Of a stretch of DNA of 64,000 nt, positions 25,728 to 33,984 are shown in pieces (position 1 is the stretch's first letter; each line of letters starts with the position of its first letter). The stretch comes from Deltaproteobacteria bacterium UBA5205 (GTDB lineage Bacteria > Desulfobacterota > Syntrophorhabdia > Syntrophorhabdales > Syntrophorhabdaceae), in the NCBI GenBank assembly GCA_002412715.1, contig DHVP01000023.1:32823-96822 (forward strand), written 5' to 3'. Position numbers and translations under genes: made by a program. The notes beneath the pieces were generated by a model that made no database searches, was not told the origin of the DNA, and saw only the letters and a program-made list of their open reading frames with translations.

Positions 25728-27188
25728 TCAGGGACTCGCCTCTGTTTCCGTGGTGGCTAACGCGTCTTTTTCTGTTGTGCCAAGCTGTTGAGCCAGGTCG
25801 GACCCCGACACCTCGGGAAATGTGATGTCCACATACTTTGGGGGAAGGTCAAGGGTGAACGCTTTGTAAAAGTGTCCCTGGTACCTCATGTAGAACTGGC
25901 GCTGCGCCAGTTGCAGGACGTTCGCTCCGGGAATCAACCTGTCGTCCATTTCTCTGAGGGTGGTTCGCCCCGTTGAATCGTCGGGTGTGATGATGGACTG
26001 GAACTTCTTTACAAAGGGGGTCGAGTCCTCCATGTATCGTGCGGTCTCCGGGTGGTTCACCCTCAGGAAGATCAATGTGTTCATGTTGTCAAGGATGCCT
26101 CTGGCTGACTCCTGCCCTATCTCCTGTTCGATCAGGGCGATTGACTGCGTGTAGAACGATAACCACACGTTCGCGCCGCCGGCCTTGGAAAACAGGTCCT
26201 GTATGCCCTGATAGAGAACGTTCTGCCCCTCGTCGATGTGAATGCACAGGGGCGGGTTGAGCTTCTTCCCGGAGGAAAAGAACCTTCCTACCATCGACTG
26301 TATCATGGAGATCAATACCCGGGCTATGATATGGGCGGTCCTCCTTGCGAGCAGCGACCCCGTATTGCAGTAAAGGATAACGCCCCTGCCGTCCTCGAAG
26401 CGCTTCACAAAATCGTTGGCGAAGCTCTTTCCTATGATCTTGCCGGTATTGCCCGTAGAGAGGGCGGATACCGTGGTTCGCAGCGACGACGAGACCTTCG
26501 AGAAGAAGTCCTGCGGCGAGTGAAGGATCTTGTCGAGGCTGGCAACGACATCCGCCGCCTCCGGAGTGCTGTCCGGAAGAAGGGCGATCTCTCTTCGCAG
26601 CGCTTCAAGGGCAAGATAGTCCATCTTTTCCCTTATCTGGTTGAAATTGGTATTGAGCCGCGTCGCGCGTTGCTGTGAAAGGATGGCCAGGCCCGCTATG
26701 ATCGCCTGGGTGACTTCGGACGCGATGGCAATATAGAAATCGTCCTTGGCCTTGATTCCGGAAATCACGTGGTCCACGAGTTCGTCCTGCATGTAGTAGT
26801 GGGACAGGGGATCAATCTTGATGGAGTGGTCCGGGTAGATCGGGGTAAGGAGCATCACGTCATCGAGCCGGCCGGACTCGGCGGCATACTGTATCATCCG
26901 GCTGAAAAGGTCCACGTCGCCCTTGGGGTCTATAATGACGGTGTTGTAGCCTTTCTTGATATCCTGTCCGACGATGAGCGACAGAAGACCCGTCTTGCCG
27001 ACGCGGGTGGTGCCGAAAAAACCTATATGGCCACTGCGATCGGGGTCGGGAATCACTATATCGATGTCCTTTGACCTGTCCTCCATATTGACCCCCCGGC
27101 CGATATGGGTCACGCCGTTGTTGGGCGCGAGATGCCCCTTGCTGTTCAACTCCCGCAATGCGTCAGTTGCCGATTTAACAGATTCCAT
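25728..27188 (-). CDS. traD: TraD/VirD4-like type IV coupling protein
   Basis: The 486-residue ATPase has Walker A GFFGTTRVGKTGLL near residue 52, a following VIIDPKGD strand, Walker B with HIDEGQN near residue 314, and the adjacent SKAGGANVWLSFYTQS segment typical of TraD/TraG coupling proteins. It would recruit the relaxase-DNA complex to the transfer channel. No N-terminal transmembrane helices are seen, unlike F TraD, so it may be a soluble or TrwB-core-like form, or rely on a partner such as the membrane proteins at 55603 and 55900. I use the ATG at 27188 with CCGGAGG upstream. It is the only transfer gene on the minus strand. Confidence 0.85.
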   Translation of the reverse strand: MESVKSATDALRELNSKGHLAPNNGVTHIGRGVNMEDRSKDIDIVIPDPDRSGHIGFFGTTRVGKTGLLSLIVGQDIKKGYNTVIIDPKGDVDLFSRMIQYAAESGRLDDVMLLTPIYPDHSIKIDPLSHYYMQDELVDHVISGIKAKDDFYIAIASEVTQAIIAGLAILSQQRATRLNTNFNQIREKMDYLALEALRREIALLPDSTPEAADVVASLDKILHSPQDFFSKVSSSLRTTVSALSTGNTGKIIGKSFANDFVKRFEDGRGVILYCNTGSLLARRTAHIIARVLISMIQSMVGRFFSSGKKLNPPLCIHIDEGQNVLYQGIQDLFSKAGGANVWLSFYTQSIALIEQEIGQESARGILDNMNTLIFLRVNHPETARYMEDSTPFVKKFQSIITPDDSTGRTTLREMDDRLIPGANVLQLAQRQFYMRYQGHFYKAFTLDLPPKYVDITFPEVSGSDLAQQLGTTEKDALATTETEASP

Positions 27189-27265
27189 ATGCCCTCCGGA
27201 GTCATGAATGATTCCCAAAGGATAATACTTTCAACCCGGCCGTCGGTCTGAGATGGGTCCATTGA

Positions 27266-27273
27266 AGTAATAC
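27266..27273 (+). promoter_or_regulatory. Repeated motif core (AGTAATAC)
   Basis: A core copy in the 97-nt divergent space between the traD-like gene and the KH-domain gene that opens the transfer operon, pointing towards the latter and lying 12 nt before its GTG. Confidence 0.45.
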
Positions 27274-27285
27274 ACAAAGGCGAAA

Positions 27286-27942
27286 GTGATAGTCCACCTA
27301 TGGGGGCTTTGTGTGATTCCGGTCTTAAAGGTCGGGTACCTGGTGCCCGGAACGATTGTAAAACGACTTCCACATTACGACTCCTTCGCCGTTCTGTTGA
27401 CCGGTACGGAGGTTGTCGCCCGCCTTCCGGAGAGGTACGCCAACAGGAAGTCCCTGCTGGGGCAGAGTATCGTAGCGGCCGTTTTCAAGTTTGACGAGGA
27501 CAGGATGATTCTCAGTCAACGTTCCCCGCAATTCTATCGGAGAATTCTCGAACTGGCCCTCGCGCCGCTGATAAACGAGGTCAAGGTAAAGCGCGCGGCG
27601 TCCGTCGAGAATGGGGGGTTCGTCAAGATATCCATTCAGAGCCTGAACGGCATAGACCCGGTAAAGGAATCCATCCCCTATCTCAAAGACGCGCGGATGT
27701 ACACCGATAGCACCATCACCCTTGTGCAGCATAGCGACGACATCAGGCAGTACATCGCGAACGCGCTTGCACCCGCTCCCGCCAGCAAAATCACCAAAGT
27801 AATATATTCGAGCAATCTAAGGGAGGCGACCGTCAGGGTTGACCCCCAGTACTACGGATTGTTCGTCGGCAAAGGGGGCGTCAATGTCGCGACCGCGGCG
27901 AAGCTACTCGATATAAGGATCTTGATAAAGAAGGCCGACTAA
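27286..27942 (+). CDS. NusA-like KH-domain protein
   Basis: The 218-residue protein has an N-terminal S1-like stretch (VGYLVPGTIVKRLPHYDSFAVLL) and two KH-type RNA-binding modules; the second ends with the GxxG-type loop in LFVGKGGVNVATAAKLLDIRILI, as in the KH2 of NusA. It lacks the NusA N-terminal polymerase-binding domain and the C-terminal acidic repeats. As the first gene of the transfer operon it may act in antitermination or mRNA control, together with the NusG-like protein at 53328. Start uncertain: GTG 27286 or GTG 27313. Confidence 0.6.
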   Translation: MIVHLWGLCVIPVLKVGYLVPGTIVKRLPHYDSFAVLLTGTEVVARLPERYANRKSLLGQSIVAAVFKFDEDRMILSQRSPQFYRRILELALAPLINEVKVKRAASVENGGFVKISIQSLNGIDPVKESIPYLKDARMYTDSTITLVQHSDDIRQYIANALAPAPASKITKVIYSSNLREATVRVDPQYYGLFVGKGGVNVATAAKLLDIRILIKKAD

Positions 27943-27979
27943 CACCCCTTTGAAGCGGGGCAAAGAAAGAGGAGGAAAG

Positions 27980-28660
27980 ATGGAGAACAAAACATCGAGC
28001 GAACCGGTCGTGGACATAAGCGAAGTCGAGCGGAAGAAACAGGAGAGGATCGACAAAAAGCTCCGGCAGATCCAGGACCACCGCAGTATCGTCATTGCTC
28101 CGAAGGTCAGGGATGTTCATTTCTTGGCCACCATGCTCTACACGTTTGACAAGGCCGTCAACAACATGCGCTTGAACGTCGGGCTGAGGGTGCCCGTGGC
28201 GGACCTTAAGACGAAACGGGACGACATCGCAGAGTTTACGAAAGATATCACCGAGTACATGAGGGCCCTGGGTGCCGGCAATTACGGGAACTACTATTAT
28301 CTGGGCGGCAACCAGTCGGTGAATCCCGAACAGAAACAGTTCCTTGCAAAGCGGAACAACACGTATGTCTTCATTCCCAGCACAACGGAAGGTGAAAACC
28401 TCGCCAATCTGATCATCAGCCTTGATTCCGCCTTCTGCGAATTCAAAGTGAAGTTTCCCTTAACGGACCTGAACAAGATCACCGAGGCCATGGACCACAT
28501 GAGGGGCCTGGTCAGGAAGTGCCGTGACCTTGTTTCCAATATCGCATCGCTGACGAACACTCGCTTCATCGAACCAAGAGGGCTGGCCACGTATCTAGGA
28601 GAGGAAGGGGCGCAACGCAGTACTGGCAACGGGCGAACCACCCAGAAGGAAACCCCGTGA
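27980..28660 (+). CDS. Hypothetical protein in the transfer operon
   Basis: The ATG at 27980 has GAGGAGG upstream; the longer frame to 27950 is not needed. The 226-residue product is soluble and charged, with an N-terminal coiled coil (ISEVERKKQERIDKKLRQIQD) and no signal peptide. It overlaps the OmpA-like gene by 4 nt. No family is recognised; its place before the exported transfer proteins suggests a cytoplasmic accessory role. Confidence 0.6.
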   Translation: MENKTSSEPVVDISEVERKKQERIDKKLRQIQDHRSIVIAPKVRDVHFLATMLYTFDKAVNNMRLNVGLRVPVADLKTKRDDIAEFTKDITEYMRALGAGNYGNYYYLGGNQSVNPEQKQFLAKRNNTYVFIPSTTEGENLANLIISLDSAFCEFKVKFPLTDLNKITEAMDHMRGLVRKCRDLVSNIASLTNTRFIEPRGLATYLGEEGAQRSTGNGRTTQKETP

Positions 28661-29271
28661 CAAGGACATTAACGGCGGCCTTTCTTGCCCTGCTTGTTGT
28701 CCTGGCGGCGGCTCCGTCATCCCGTTCATCGGACATTCAGCAAATGAACTACCGGTTTTCGTATGAGGGCGCGGCCAGGCAGTTGGCGCCGCAGCCGGTA
28801 CATGTGATCTGCGACAAATGTCCGCCGGTAACAGGCGTGGCGATAGTACAACGGGAATCAATGCCGGTGGCCGTGAGGTTTTCGGAAGACATTATGCCCG
28901 CCGAACCGCCGCGACCCATGGAGCCACGCGAGACCACGGTCCATTTTGCAAAGAACAGCTACGCCTTGAACAGTCCTGAGAAGGCAAAGCTGGCCGCATT
29001 CTCGCAAACCGCTCACGAGATCCTTTCCAAGGAGAAAGGCGCCACGGTCGCCGTCCGGGGTTATACCTGCGATCTGGGAGGCAAGAGAACCAACGACCGC
29101 CTCGCCCGGAAACGTGCCGCCACGGTCGGGAAGTTCATGACCAGAGAGGGCGTCCGACCTGATTCTGTCACGGGGAAAGGCAAGTGCTGCTATCTGACGC
29201 AAAACCCCTCACAGAGACACGTGAACCGCAGGGTCACCGTGTCGATCGCTGACAAGGGAGGCAAGAAGTGA
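28657..29271 (+). CDS. OmpA-like peptidoglycan-associated exported protein
   Basis: A signal peptide (AAFLALLVVLAAAPSSRSSD) is followed by a linker and an OmpA C-terminal-like domain from about residue 90 to the end: VHFAKNSYALNSPEKAKLAAF, VAVRGYTCDLGGKRTNDRLARKRAA and VNRRVTVSI. The domain binds peptidoglycan; Cys residues (TCDLGG, KCCYL) may form disulfides, fitting the DsbC encoded next. The GTG start overlaps the previous stop. It may anchor the mating channel to the cell wall. Confidence 0.75.
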   Translation: MTRTLTAAFLALLVVLAAAPSSRSSDIQQMNYRFSYEGAARQLAPQPVHVICDKCPPVTGVAIVQRESMPVAVRFSEDIMPAEPPRPMEPRETTVHFAKNSYALNSPEKAKLAAFSQTAHEILSKEKGATVAVRGYTCDLGGKRTNDRLARKRAATVGKFMTREGVRPDSVTGKGKCCYLTQNPSQRHVNRRVTVSIADKGGKK

Positions 29272-29987
29272 AAGAAAGGTGTCTAGCTATGGCGTGTGCC
29301 GCAATAGCCCTGATTCTCTCGGCGGGTTTCTGTTACTGCCAGGGTGAGCATGCCCAGGTAAGGGAGAAGCTCGCGAAAACGCATCCCAATATGGCGGTGT
29401 CAGAGATACGGGAAACACCAATTGCCGGGGTGTTCGAGCTTGAAGTCGGTCCAAACGTCCTCTACTACCACCCGGAGAAGGGCCTTATGATCTTCGGGGA
29501 AATATGGACCGTGGAAGGGAAAAGCCTTACCGCTGACCGCAGGACTGAGATCGCATCGAAGAAGGTGAAGGATATCCCTCTCGACACGGCTCTCAAGTTG
29601 GGCCGGGGCCCGAACAAGGTAATCGAGTTCACAGACCCCGACTGTCCATACTGCAGAAAAGCTTCCGCATTCTTCAAGGGAAGGGAGGATGTGACGCGGT
29701 ACGTCTTCTTCATGCCCTTTGCAAGTCACAGGGGCGCGGAGCAGAAGGTGCGGTTCATTCTCTGTTCAGATAATCCTGAAAAAGCGTACGAGGAGGTGAT
29801 GGAAGGCAAGCTTGACGGCAAGTCCGTGAATACCTGCAACTCCAAAAAGGTATCGGACACCATGAAGATGCACGAGGACATTGGAGTGAAGACCGGCATT
29901 CAGGCCACACCAATGTTCTGGGTCAACGACACAGCGGTGAGGGGCGCCGACATCCCGATGATAAAAGGTCTGTTGACGAAGAAATAA
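29268..29987 (+). CDS. dsbC: DsbC-like periplasmic disulfide isomerase
   Basis: The 239-residue protein has a signal peptide, an N-terminal dimerisation-type domain and a thioredoxin-fold domain with the active site DPDCPYCRK near residue 125 and a cis-proline segment IQATPMFWVND near residue 220. DsbC proteins repair disulfides in F/SXT-type transfer proteins; the element encodes several Cys-rich exported proteins (36488, 38761, TraU, TraH). The GTG start overlaps the OmpA-like stop by 4 nt. Confidence 0.85.
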   Translation: MKERCLAMACAAIALILSAGFCYCQGEHAQVREKLAKTHPNMAVSEIRETPIAGVFELEVGPNVLYYHPEKGLMIFGEIWTVEGKSLTADRRTEIASKKVKDIPLDTALKLGRGPNKVIEFTDPDCPYCRKASAFFKGREDVTRYVFFMPFASHRGAEQKVRFILCSDNPEKAYEEVMEGKLDGKSVNTCNSKKVSDTMKMHEDIGVKTGIQATPMFWVNDTAVRGADIPMIKGLLTKK

Positions 29988-30009
29988 CCAACAAAACAAG
30001 GAGGTTACT

Positions 30010-30348
30010 ATGGAAGGCAGAATCAAATCGTTTCTTAACGTAATCGCACTAAGGCGGGTCGTGGCGGCGGCGTCGTTCGCAGTACTCATGCTGGTTGTCG
30101 GCGCACTGAATGCCCATGCCGTGACGACTCCGGCAGAAGGCAGCTTCATGTATGATGCCTACGATGTCGTGGTCAACAACCTTCTCAAGGGACCGTTCGG
30201 CTATGTCGCTGCCATGTTCGTCTTCGTGACCGGCATCGCCATGTTCTTCAGGCAGTTGATCATCCCCGGTGTCATCGCCATGGTCTGCACGGCCCTTATC
30301 ATCAAGTCCGACAGCATAATCACATCGCTCGGCGCGCTGATCCCGTAA
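30010..30348 (+). CDS. traA: TraA-like conjugative pilin
   Basis: The 112-residue precursor has a long leader ending near ALNAHA, then a mature part with two hydrophobic spans (GPFGYVAAMFVFVTGIAMFF and GVIAMVCTALII), the layout of TraA/VirB2 pilins. It has a strong AAGGAGG site. Its position directly before traL and traE matches F-type operons. The hairpin just downstream may raise its relative expression. Confidence 0.8.
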   Translation: MEGRIKSFLNVIALRRVVAAASFAVLMLVVGALNAHAVTTPAEGSFMYDAYDVVVNNLLKGPFGYVAAMFVFVTGIAMFFRQLIIPGVIAMVCTALIIKSDSIITSLGALIP

Positions 30349-30357
30349 TTAAGGAGG

Positions 30358-30390
30358 AAAGGGCAGGCTTCTTCCGCGGGCCTGCCCTTT
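30358..30390 (+). terminator. Stem-loop between traA and traL (partial terminator or mRNA stabiliser)
   Basis: AAAGGGCAGG and CCTGCCCTTT pair around a short loop (with C/G closing bases). No T run follows (GATAC), so full termination is unlikely; a processing or 3'-stabilising structure for the pilin message is more probable. Confidence 0.45.
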
Positions 30391-30396
30391 GATACT

Positions 30397-30666
30397 ATGA
30401 AAAAATGGTTTCCTCAATACTTGGCACAGCCATTCATGGTGCTCAGCCTGGAACCTGACGAACAAATGCTCATCATAACGGGCCTCCTGATGGCATTCAC
30501 CATCGGTGGCTGGTACATGTGGGTGTTGTTGTTTGTGGGTCCCTACGTCTACATCAAGGCAAAAAAGAAATACCCCAGGGGTTTCTTCAAACACGTGCTT
30601 TATATCCTTGGATTTACGAAGCTTGAAGGATACCCCACGTATTACGAGGAGAATTTCATCGAATGA
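30397..30666 (+). CDS. traL: TraL-like transfer pilus assembly protein
   Basis: An 89-residue inner-membrane protein with one long hydrophobic region (MLIITGLLMAFTIGGWYMWV, then LLFVGPYVYI) and the C-terminal pattern of TraL (FFKHVLYILGFTKLEGYPTYYEENFIE). It overlaps traE by 4 nt and lies between the pilin and traE, the standard F-type position. TraL is needed for pilus assembly. Confidence 0.85.
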   Translation: MKKWFPQYLAQPFMVLSLEPDEQMLIITGLLMAFTIGGWYMWVLLFVGPYVYIKAKKKYPRGFFKHVLYILGFTKLEGYPTYYEENFIE

Positions 30667-31226
30667 GAATCAAGACCTATCTTGAAGAAAAGCTGAACCT
30701 GACCACCGAGAACAGGCTCCTCAAGTTTGCCATAACCGTGCTCGGCATCGCCCTTATTGTCAACGTGTTCGTCACCTGGGGGCTGGTCGTGCGCACAAGA
30801 ACGATCATAGTACCTCCTGTGATCAACACAAAGTTCGAACTCTCCGGCGCAAAGTTCTCCGATGAATACATCAAAATGATGGCCAGGTACATCGTGGCCA
30901 TCGGCCTGAATTACACGCCGAGTTCGGCCCGGGCAAATTTTGAGGAGCTGCTTGGTCTTTACGATCCAACCACTTACGAAGAGAAGAAACGAGAGTTCTA
31001 CGAATTAGCCGAAATAGTCGAGACGACGAAAGTCACCAACATCTTCTTCATTCATAGGATGAGCATAGACGAGAGCAAGAAAGAGATTGAGATTAAAGGG
31101 GTAAGAAAACAGCTTGCAAATGAACAGAGGATCAAAGAAGGTCAGGAAACATACCTGATCGAGTATTCCAATAACAACGGCAGATTTTCCATAGTACGCA
31201 TAACCCAGCAACAGGAAAGCAAATAG
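30663..31226 (+). CDS. traE: TraE-like transfer protein
   Basis: The 187-residue protein has one N-terminal membrane span (LLKFAITVLGIALIVNVFVTWGL) and a periplasmic domain with the TraE pattern (IIVPPVINTKFELSGAKFSDEYIKMMARYI). It is the VirB8-like component of F-type channels and sits in the conserved L-E-K order. Confidence 0.85.
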   Translation: MRIKTYLEEKLNLTTENRLLKFAITVLGIALIVNVFVTWGLVVRTRTIIVPPVINTKFELSGAKFSDEYIKMMARYIVAIGLNYTPSSARANFEELLGLYDPTTYEEKKREFYELAEIVETTKVTNIFFIHRMSIDESKKEIEIKGVRKQLANEQRIKEGQETYLIEYSNNNGRFSIVRITQQQESK

Positions 31227-31235
31227 GAGATTTGA

Positions 31236-32303
31236 ATGAATGTGCATAACCGGATGTTTCTCCCGGCAATATTCATCCTCGCGTCCCTTGTGACACCGGC
31301 TTACTCACAGACCTGCGGCCCACAGGGGTGCCCTCAGGGCAATCAGGCGGTTCAAGGACCGACCCGGCAGCAGCCACCTGTCGTTCAATCCTTTTACGGC
31401 AATCCTCCCGAGTCACAGCAGCCGGCCCAAGGGTCCTTGCATGAAGGAAAGCCAGTGCGGCAGAATCCTCCGATCCCCGGCAGGGCCGCACCTGATGCCA
31501 AGCCTGCCGCGGCACAGCCAAAGGGTGCGCAGCAGAAAGCCTCCCCGGCGAAGTCCTCTCTCGTCGAATTCACGGAGGCCTCCGTCGCACATCAGACGGA
31601 TGGACAGTACATTGCCAACCAGAGAATCCTTCCCGAGGTGGCGTCCCAGGTGCATCTGAGCAGTTCCGACATCAACAGGGTGGTCTGCCCGGTCGATGTC
31701 AAAGACGTGGTCTTCTCAAAGGAAAAGGGCATCATGGTGAAGCTCGCGGGCAACAACGCTTTTGTAAAATTCCTTGTAATGAAGAAGGACGGCAGAGACT
31801 TCTATTCGTCAACGCCTTCGGAAATCTTCATCGTCTGCGGAGAACAGATCTACAACATAATAGCCATTCCAAAGCGCATCCCTTCTCAGACGGTCCAGCT
31901 TTCCCCCGGGAAGGCCGACACGATAAAGAAGAACGCCTCGCTGTTTGGCGAGCTTCCTTTCGAGAAGAAGATAGTCACGATCATAAGGAGCATTTACAAG
32001 GACGACCTTCCGGACAGCTTTACTACCCAGAAAGTAAACAAGAAATATGAGACTTTCCGGAACCTTGATCTCGTCCTGCACAGGGTCTTCACCATCGATG
32101 GCGAGGGTCTCCGGATCAAGGAGTTCACCGCAGGGATCTCCGACCATGCCACTTCGCCCACGGTCTACCTCAAGGAAAAGGACTTCCTCAACAACGATCT
32201 CACTCAGAAACCTGTGGCCGTCAGCATCGAAATGATGAACCTCAAGAAGGGGGAAATGTCGCGGATATTCGTCGTTGAAAGGACCGAAGGGGGGCAGCTA
32301 TGA
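31236..32303 (+). CDS. traK: TraK-like outer-membrane channel component
   Basis: A signal peptide is followed by a Pro/Gln/Ala-rich region (residues 25-110) absent from F TraK, then a TraK/VirB9-like domain (DINRVVCPVDVKDVVFSKEKGIMVKLAGNNAFVKFLV). At 355 residues it is longer than F TraK (about 240) because of that insert. TraK, TraB and TraV form the core complex. It overlaps traB by 4 nt. Confidence 0.8.
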   Translation: MNVHNRMFLPAIFILASLVTPAYSQTCGPQGCPQGNQAVQGPTRQQPPVVQSFYGNPPESQQPAQGSLHEGKPVRQNPPIPGRAAPDAKPAAAQPKGAQQKASPAKSSLVEFTEASVAHQTDGQYIANQRILPEVASQVHLSSSDINRVVCPVDVKDVVFSKEKGIMVKLAGNNAFVKFLVMKKDGRDFYSSTPSEIFIVCGEQIYNIIAIPKRIPSQTVQLSPGKADTIKKNASLFGELPFEKKIVTIIRSIYKDDLPDSFTTQKVNKKYETFRNLDLVLHRVFTIDGEGLRIKEFTAGISDHATSPTVYLKEKDFLNNDLTQKPVAVSIEMMNLKKGEMSRIFVVERTEGGQL

Positions 32304-33556
32304 CCCTTAAAGAAAAAACCCTGAAGATATGGGGCGCCCTTCGGCCCGATCAGAAGAAGAAGCTCGGGTATGCGGCCGTCGTCATTGGAATCGTCATATT
32401 ATCCCTTGCCCTCTACAAATCCAACCCCAAGACGTCGGCTCCCCCGAAAGCGAAGGCCGAGAAGAAGCGCGAGTTGGGCATTGATAAGAGTTCCGTCCTC
32501 GAGAAATCCCATTACAATGAGGCGCAACAATCCGTGACCCGCCTCCAGAAGGAGGTGGACGAGATGAAAGAGAAGCTCGAGGAAAAGCAGAAGGACAAGG
32601 AGCCGGGCGACCCTCCGTCCCCGGACAAGGCAGAAAAACCATCTCTCGCAAAGCAAGCTCAGCAACCGACGCAGGACAAGAACCAGAGGGCACAACAGAA
32701 ACCATCTGGAACTGTGCCGCCTCCACCGGCGCCCGGAGCCGTAGGCCTGCCCCAGGGAGTACCACCGGCACCCGGGGGACCGGCTGTACCCGTTGCCCAG
32801 TCCAAGCCTGAGGTCTTCGGAGATATCGAGATAGCATCCCAGCGATCGGACGGGGCCGATAAGAAAGAGGGTAAAAAAAAAGAGAAGTTGACGGTCTATC
32901 TTCCACCTTCTTTCATGGAGGCGACCTTATTATCAGGGATGTACGCCCCGACTGCGACCGGGGGCTCTAGCAACCCCTTGCCCGTCCTCATCCGCATAAA
33001 ACATCTGGCCGTGCTGCCGAACCACGTGAAAGGCAACCTGAAGGGTTGTTTCCTTATCGGGGAAGCCAAAGGCTCTCTGGCCGATGAACGCGCGCACGTG
33101 CGGCTCAACACGCTTTCCTGTCTGGCGAAGGGCGGGGAATCCGTCATTGACCAGAAGATAAAGGGTTACGCCGTGGATTCCGATGGTTTCGTCGGCCTTC
33201 GTGGGAACGTTGTTTCCAAGATGGGCGCGGCAATAGCCAGATCTCTTTTCGCCGGGTTTGTTGCGGGTTTCGGCGACGCCGTGAATACGTCAACGATAAC
33301 CACAACGACGAGCGGCCTTGGGACAACGCAGACCATCGACACGGACAAGGCGGCCAAGGCGGGCTTCGGAAAAGGCATATCCCAGGCCGCACATGACCTG
33401 CAGAAATTTCTCCTCGATCTGGGCAAACAGGCGGTGCCGGTAATAGAAATAGGTGCCATGAAACACATCACGGTCGTCATCAGCGAGGGTGTAGAACTCG
33501 AGGTCAAGGACAGGCCGGGGACGTGCATGGGAGGAGGTACCAAATGTTTAAGATAG
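32300..33556 (+). CDS. traB: TraB-like channel protein (VirB10 family)
   Basis: The 418-residue protein has one N-terminal span (LGYAAVVIGIVILSLALY), a charged coiled coil (about 60-115), a Pro-rich periplasmic spacer (about 120-170) and a VirB10-like C-terminal beta domain (ATLLSGMYAPT, PVLIRIKHLAVLPNH, GCFLIGEAKGSLADERAHVRL). It bridges the two membranes in the core complex. It overlaps the traV start by 13 nt. Confidence 0.85.
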   Translation: MTLKEKTLKIWGALRPDQKKKLGYAAVVIGIVILSLALYKSNPKTSAPPKAKAEKKRELGIDKSSVLEKSHYNEAQQSVTRLQKEVDEMKEKLEEKQKDKEPGDPPSPDKAEKPSLAKQAQQPTQDKNQRAQQKPSGTVPPPPAPGAVGLPQGVPPAPGGPAVPVAQSKPEVFGDIEIASQRSDGADKKEGKKKEKLTVYLPPSFMEATLLSGMYAPTATGGSSNPLPVLIRIKHLAVLPNHVKGNLKGCFLIGEAKGSLADERAHVRLNTLSCLAKGGESVIDQKIKGYAVDSDGFVGLRGNVVSKMGAAIARSLFAGFVAGFGDAVNTSTITTTTSGLGTTQTIDTDKAAKAGFGKGISQAAHDLQKFLLDLGKQAVPVIEIGAMKHITVVISEGVELEVKDRPGTCMGGGTKCLR

Positions 33557-33984
33557 CCGTCGTCGGGTCGTTGCTGATGGTCTGTCTGCTTTTCTCAAGC
33601 TGTGCATGGATGGGAGAAGCCGTGAATCCGTACAAATCCAGCTTTACCTGTCCCCTTGGGGATAACGGCAAATGCATCAACATGACCGATGCCTACAAGG
33701 AATCGCTGCAACCCGAAAGTGCCCTGCAGCCGTCCAGGACAACGACGGCTGACGCACAACAGGCCCGCCCCGAGACGATGTACCAGGCGTCTTTGTACAA
33801 GAAGCTCACCGGATTGCTGGACGAGCCGACAACCCCTGTCATCGCACCGCCGAAGGTCATGCGAGTGCTCCTTCTTCCCTACACGGGAAGCGACCGGGAG
33901 CTTTATCTCTACAGGTACGTGTTCTTCGTCGTAGACGACTACACGTGGACCCTTGGAGACAATATCTACATAGGAGACAATTGA
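33544..33984 (+). CDS. traV: TraV-like outer-membrane lipoprotein
   Basis: I use the ATG at 33544 with GGGAGGAGG upstream. A lipoprotein signal peptide ends LLFSSC, so Cys is lipidated. The mature start includes NPYKSSFTCP, the conserved TraV sequence. 146 residues is close to family size. It anchors the TraK-TraB core to the outer membrane. Its stop overlaps the traC start (TGATG). Confidence 0.85.
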   Translation: MFKIAVVGSLLMVCLLFSSCAWMGEAVNPYKSSFTCPLGDNGKCINMTDAYKESLQPESALQPSRTTTADAQQARPETMYQASLYKKLTGLLDEPTTPVIAPPKVMRVLLLPYTGSDRELYLYRYVFFVVDDYTWTLGDNIYIGDN

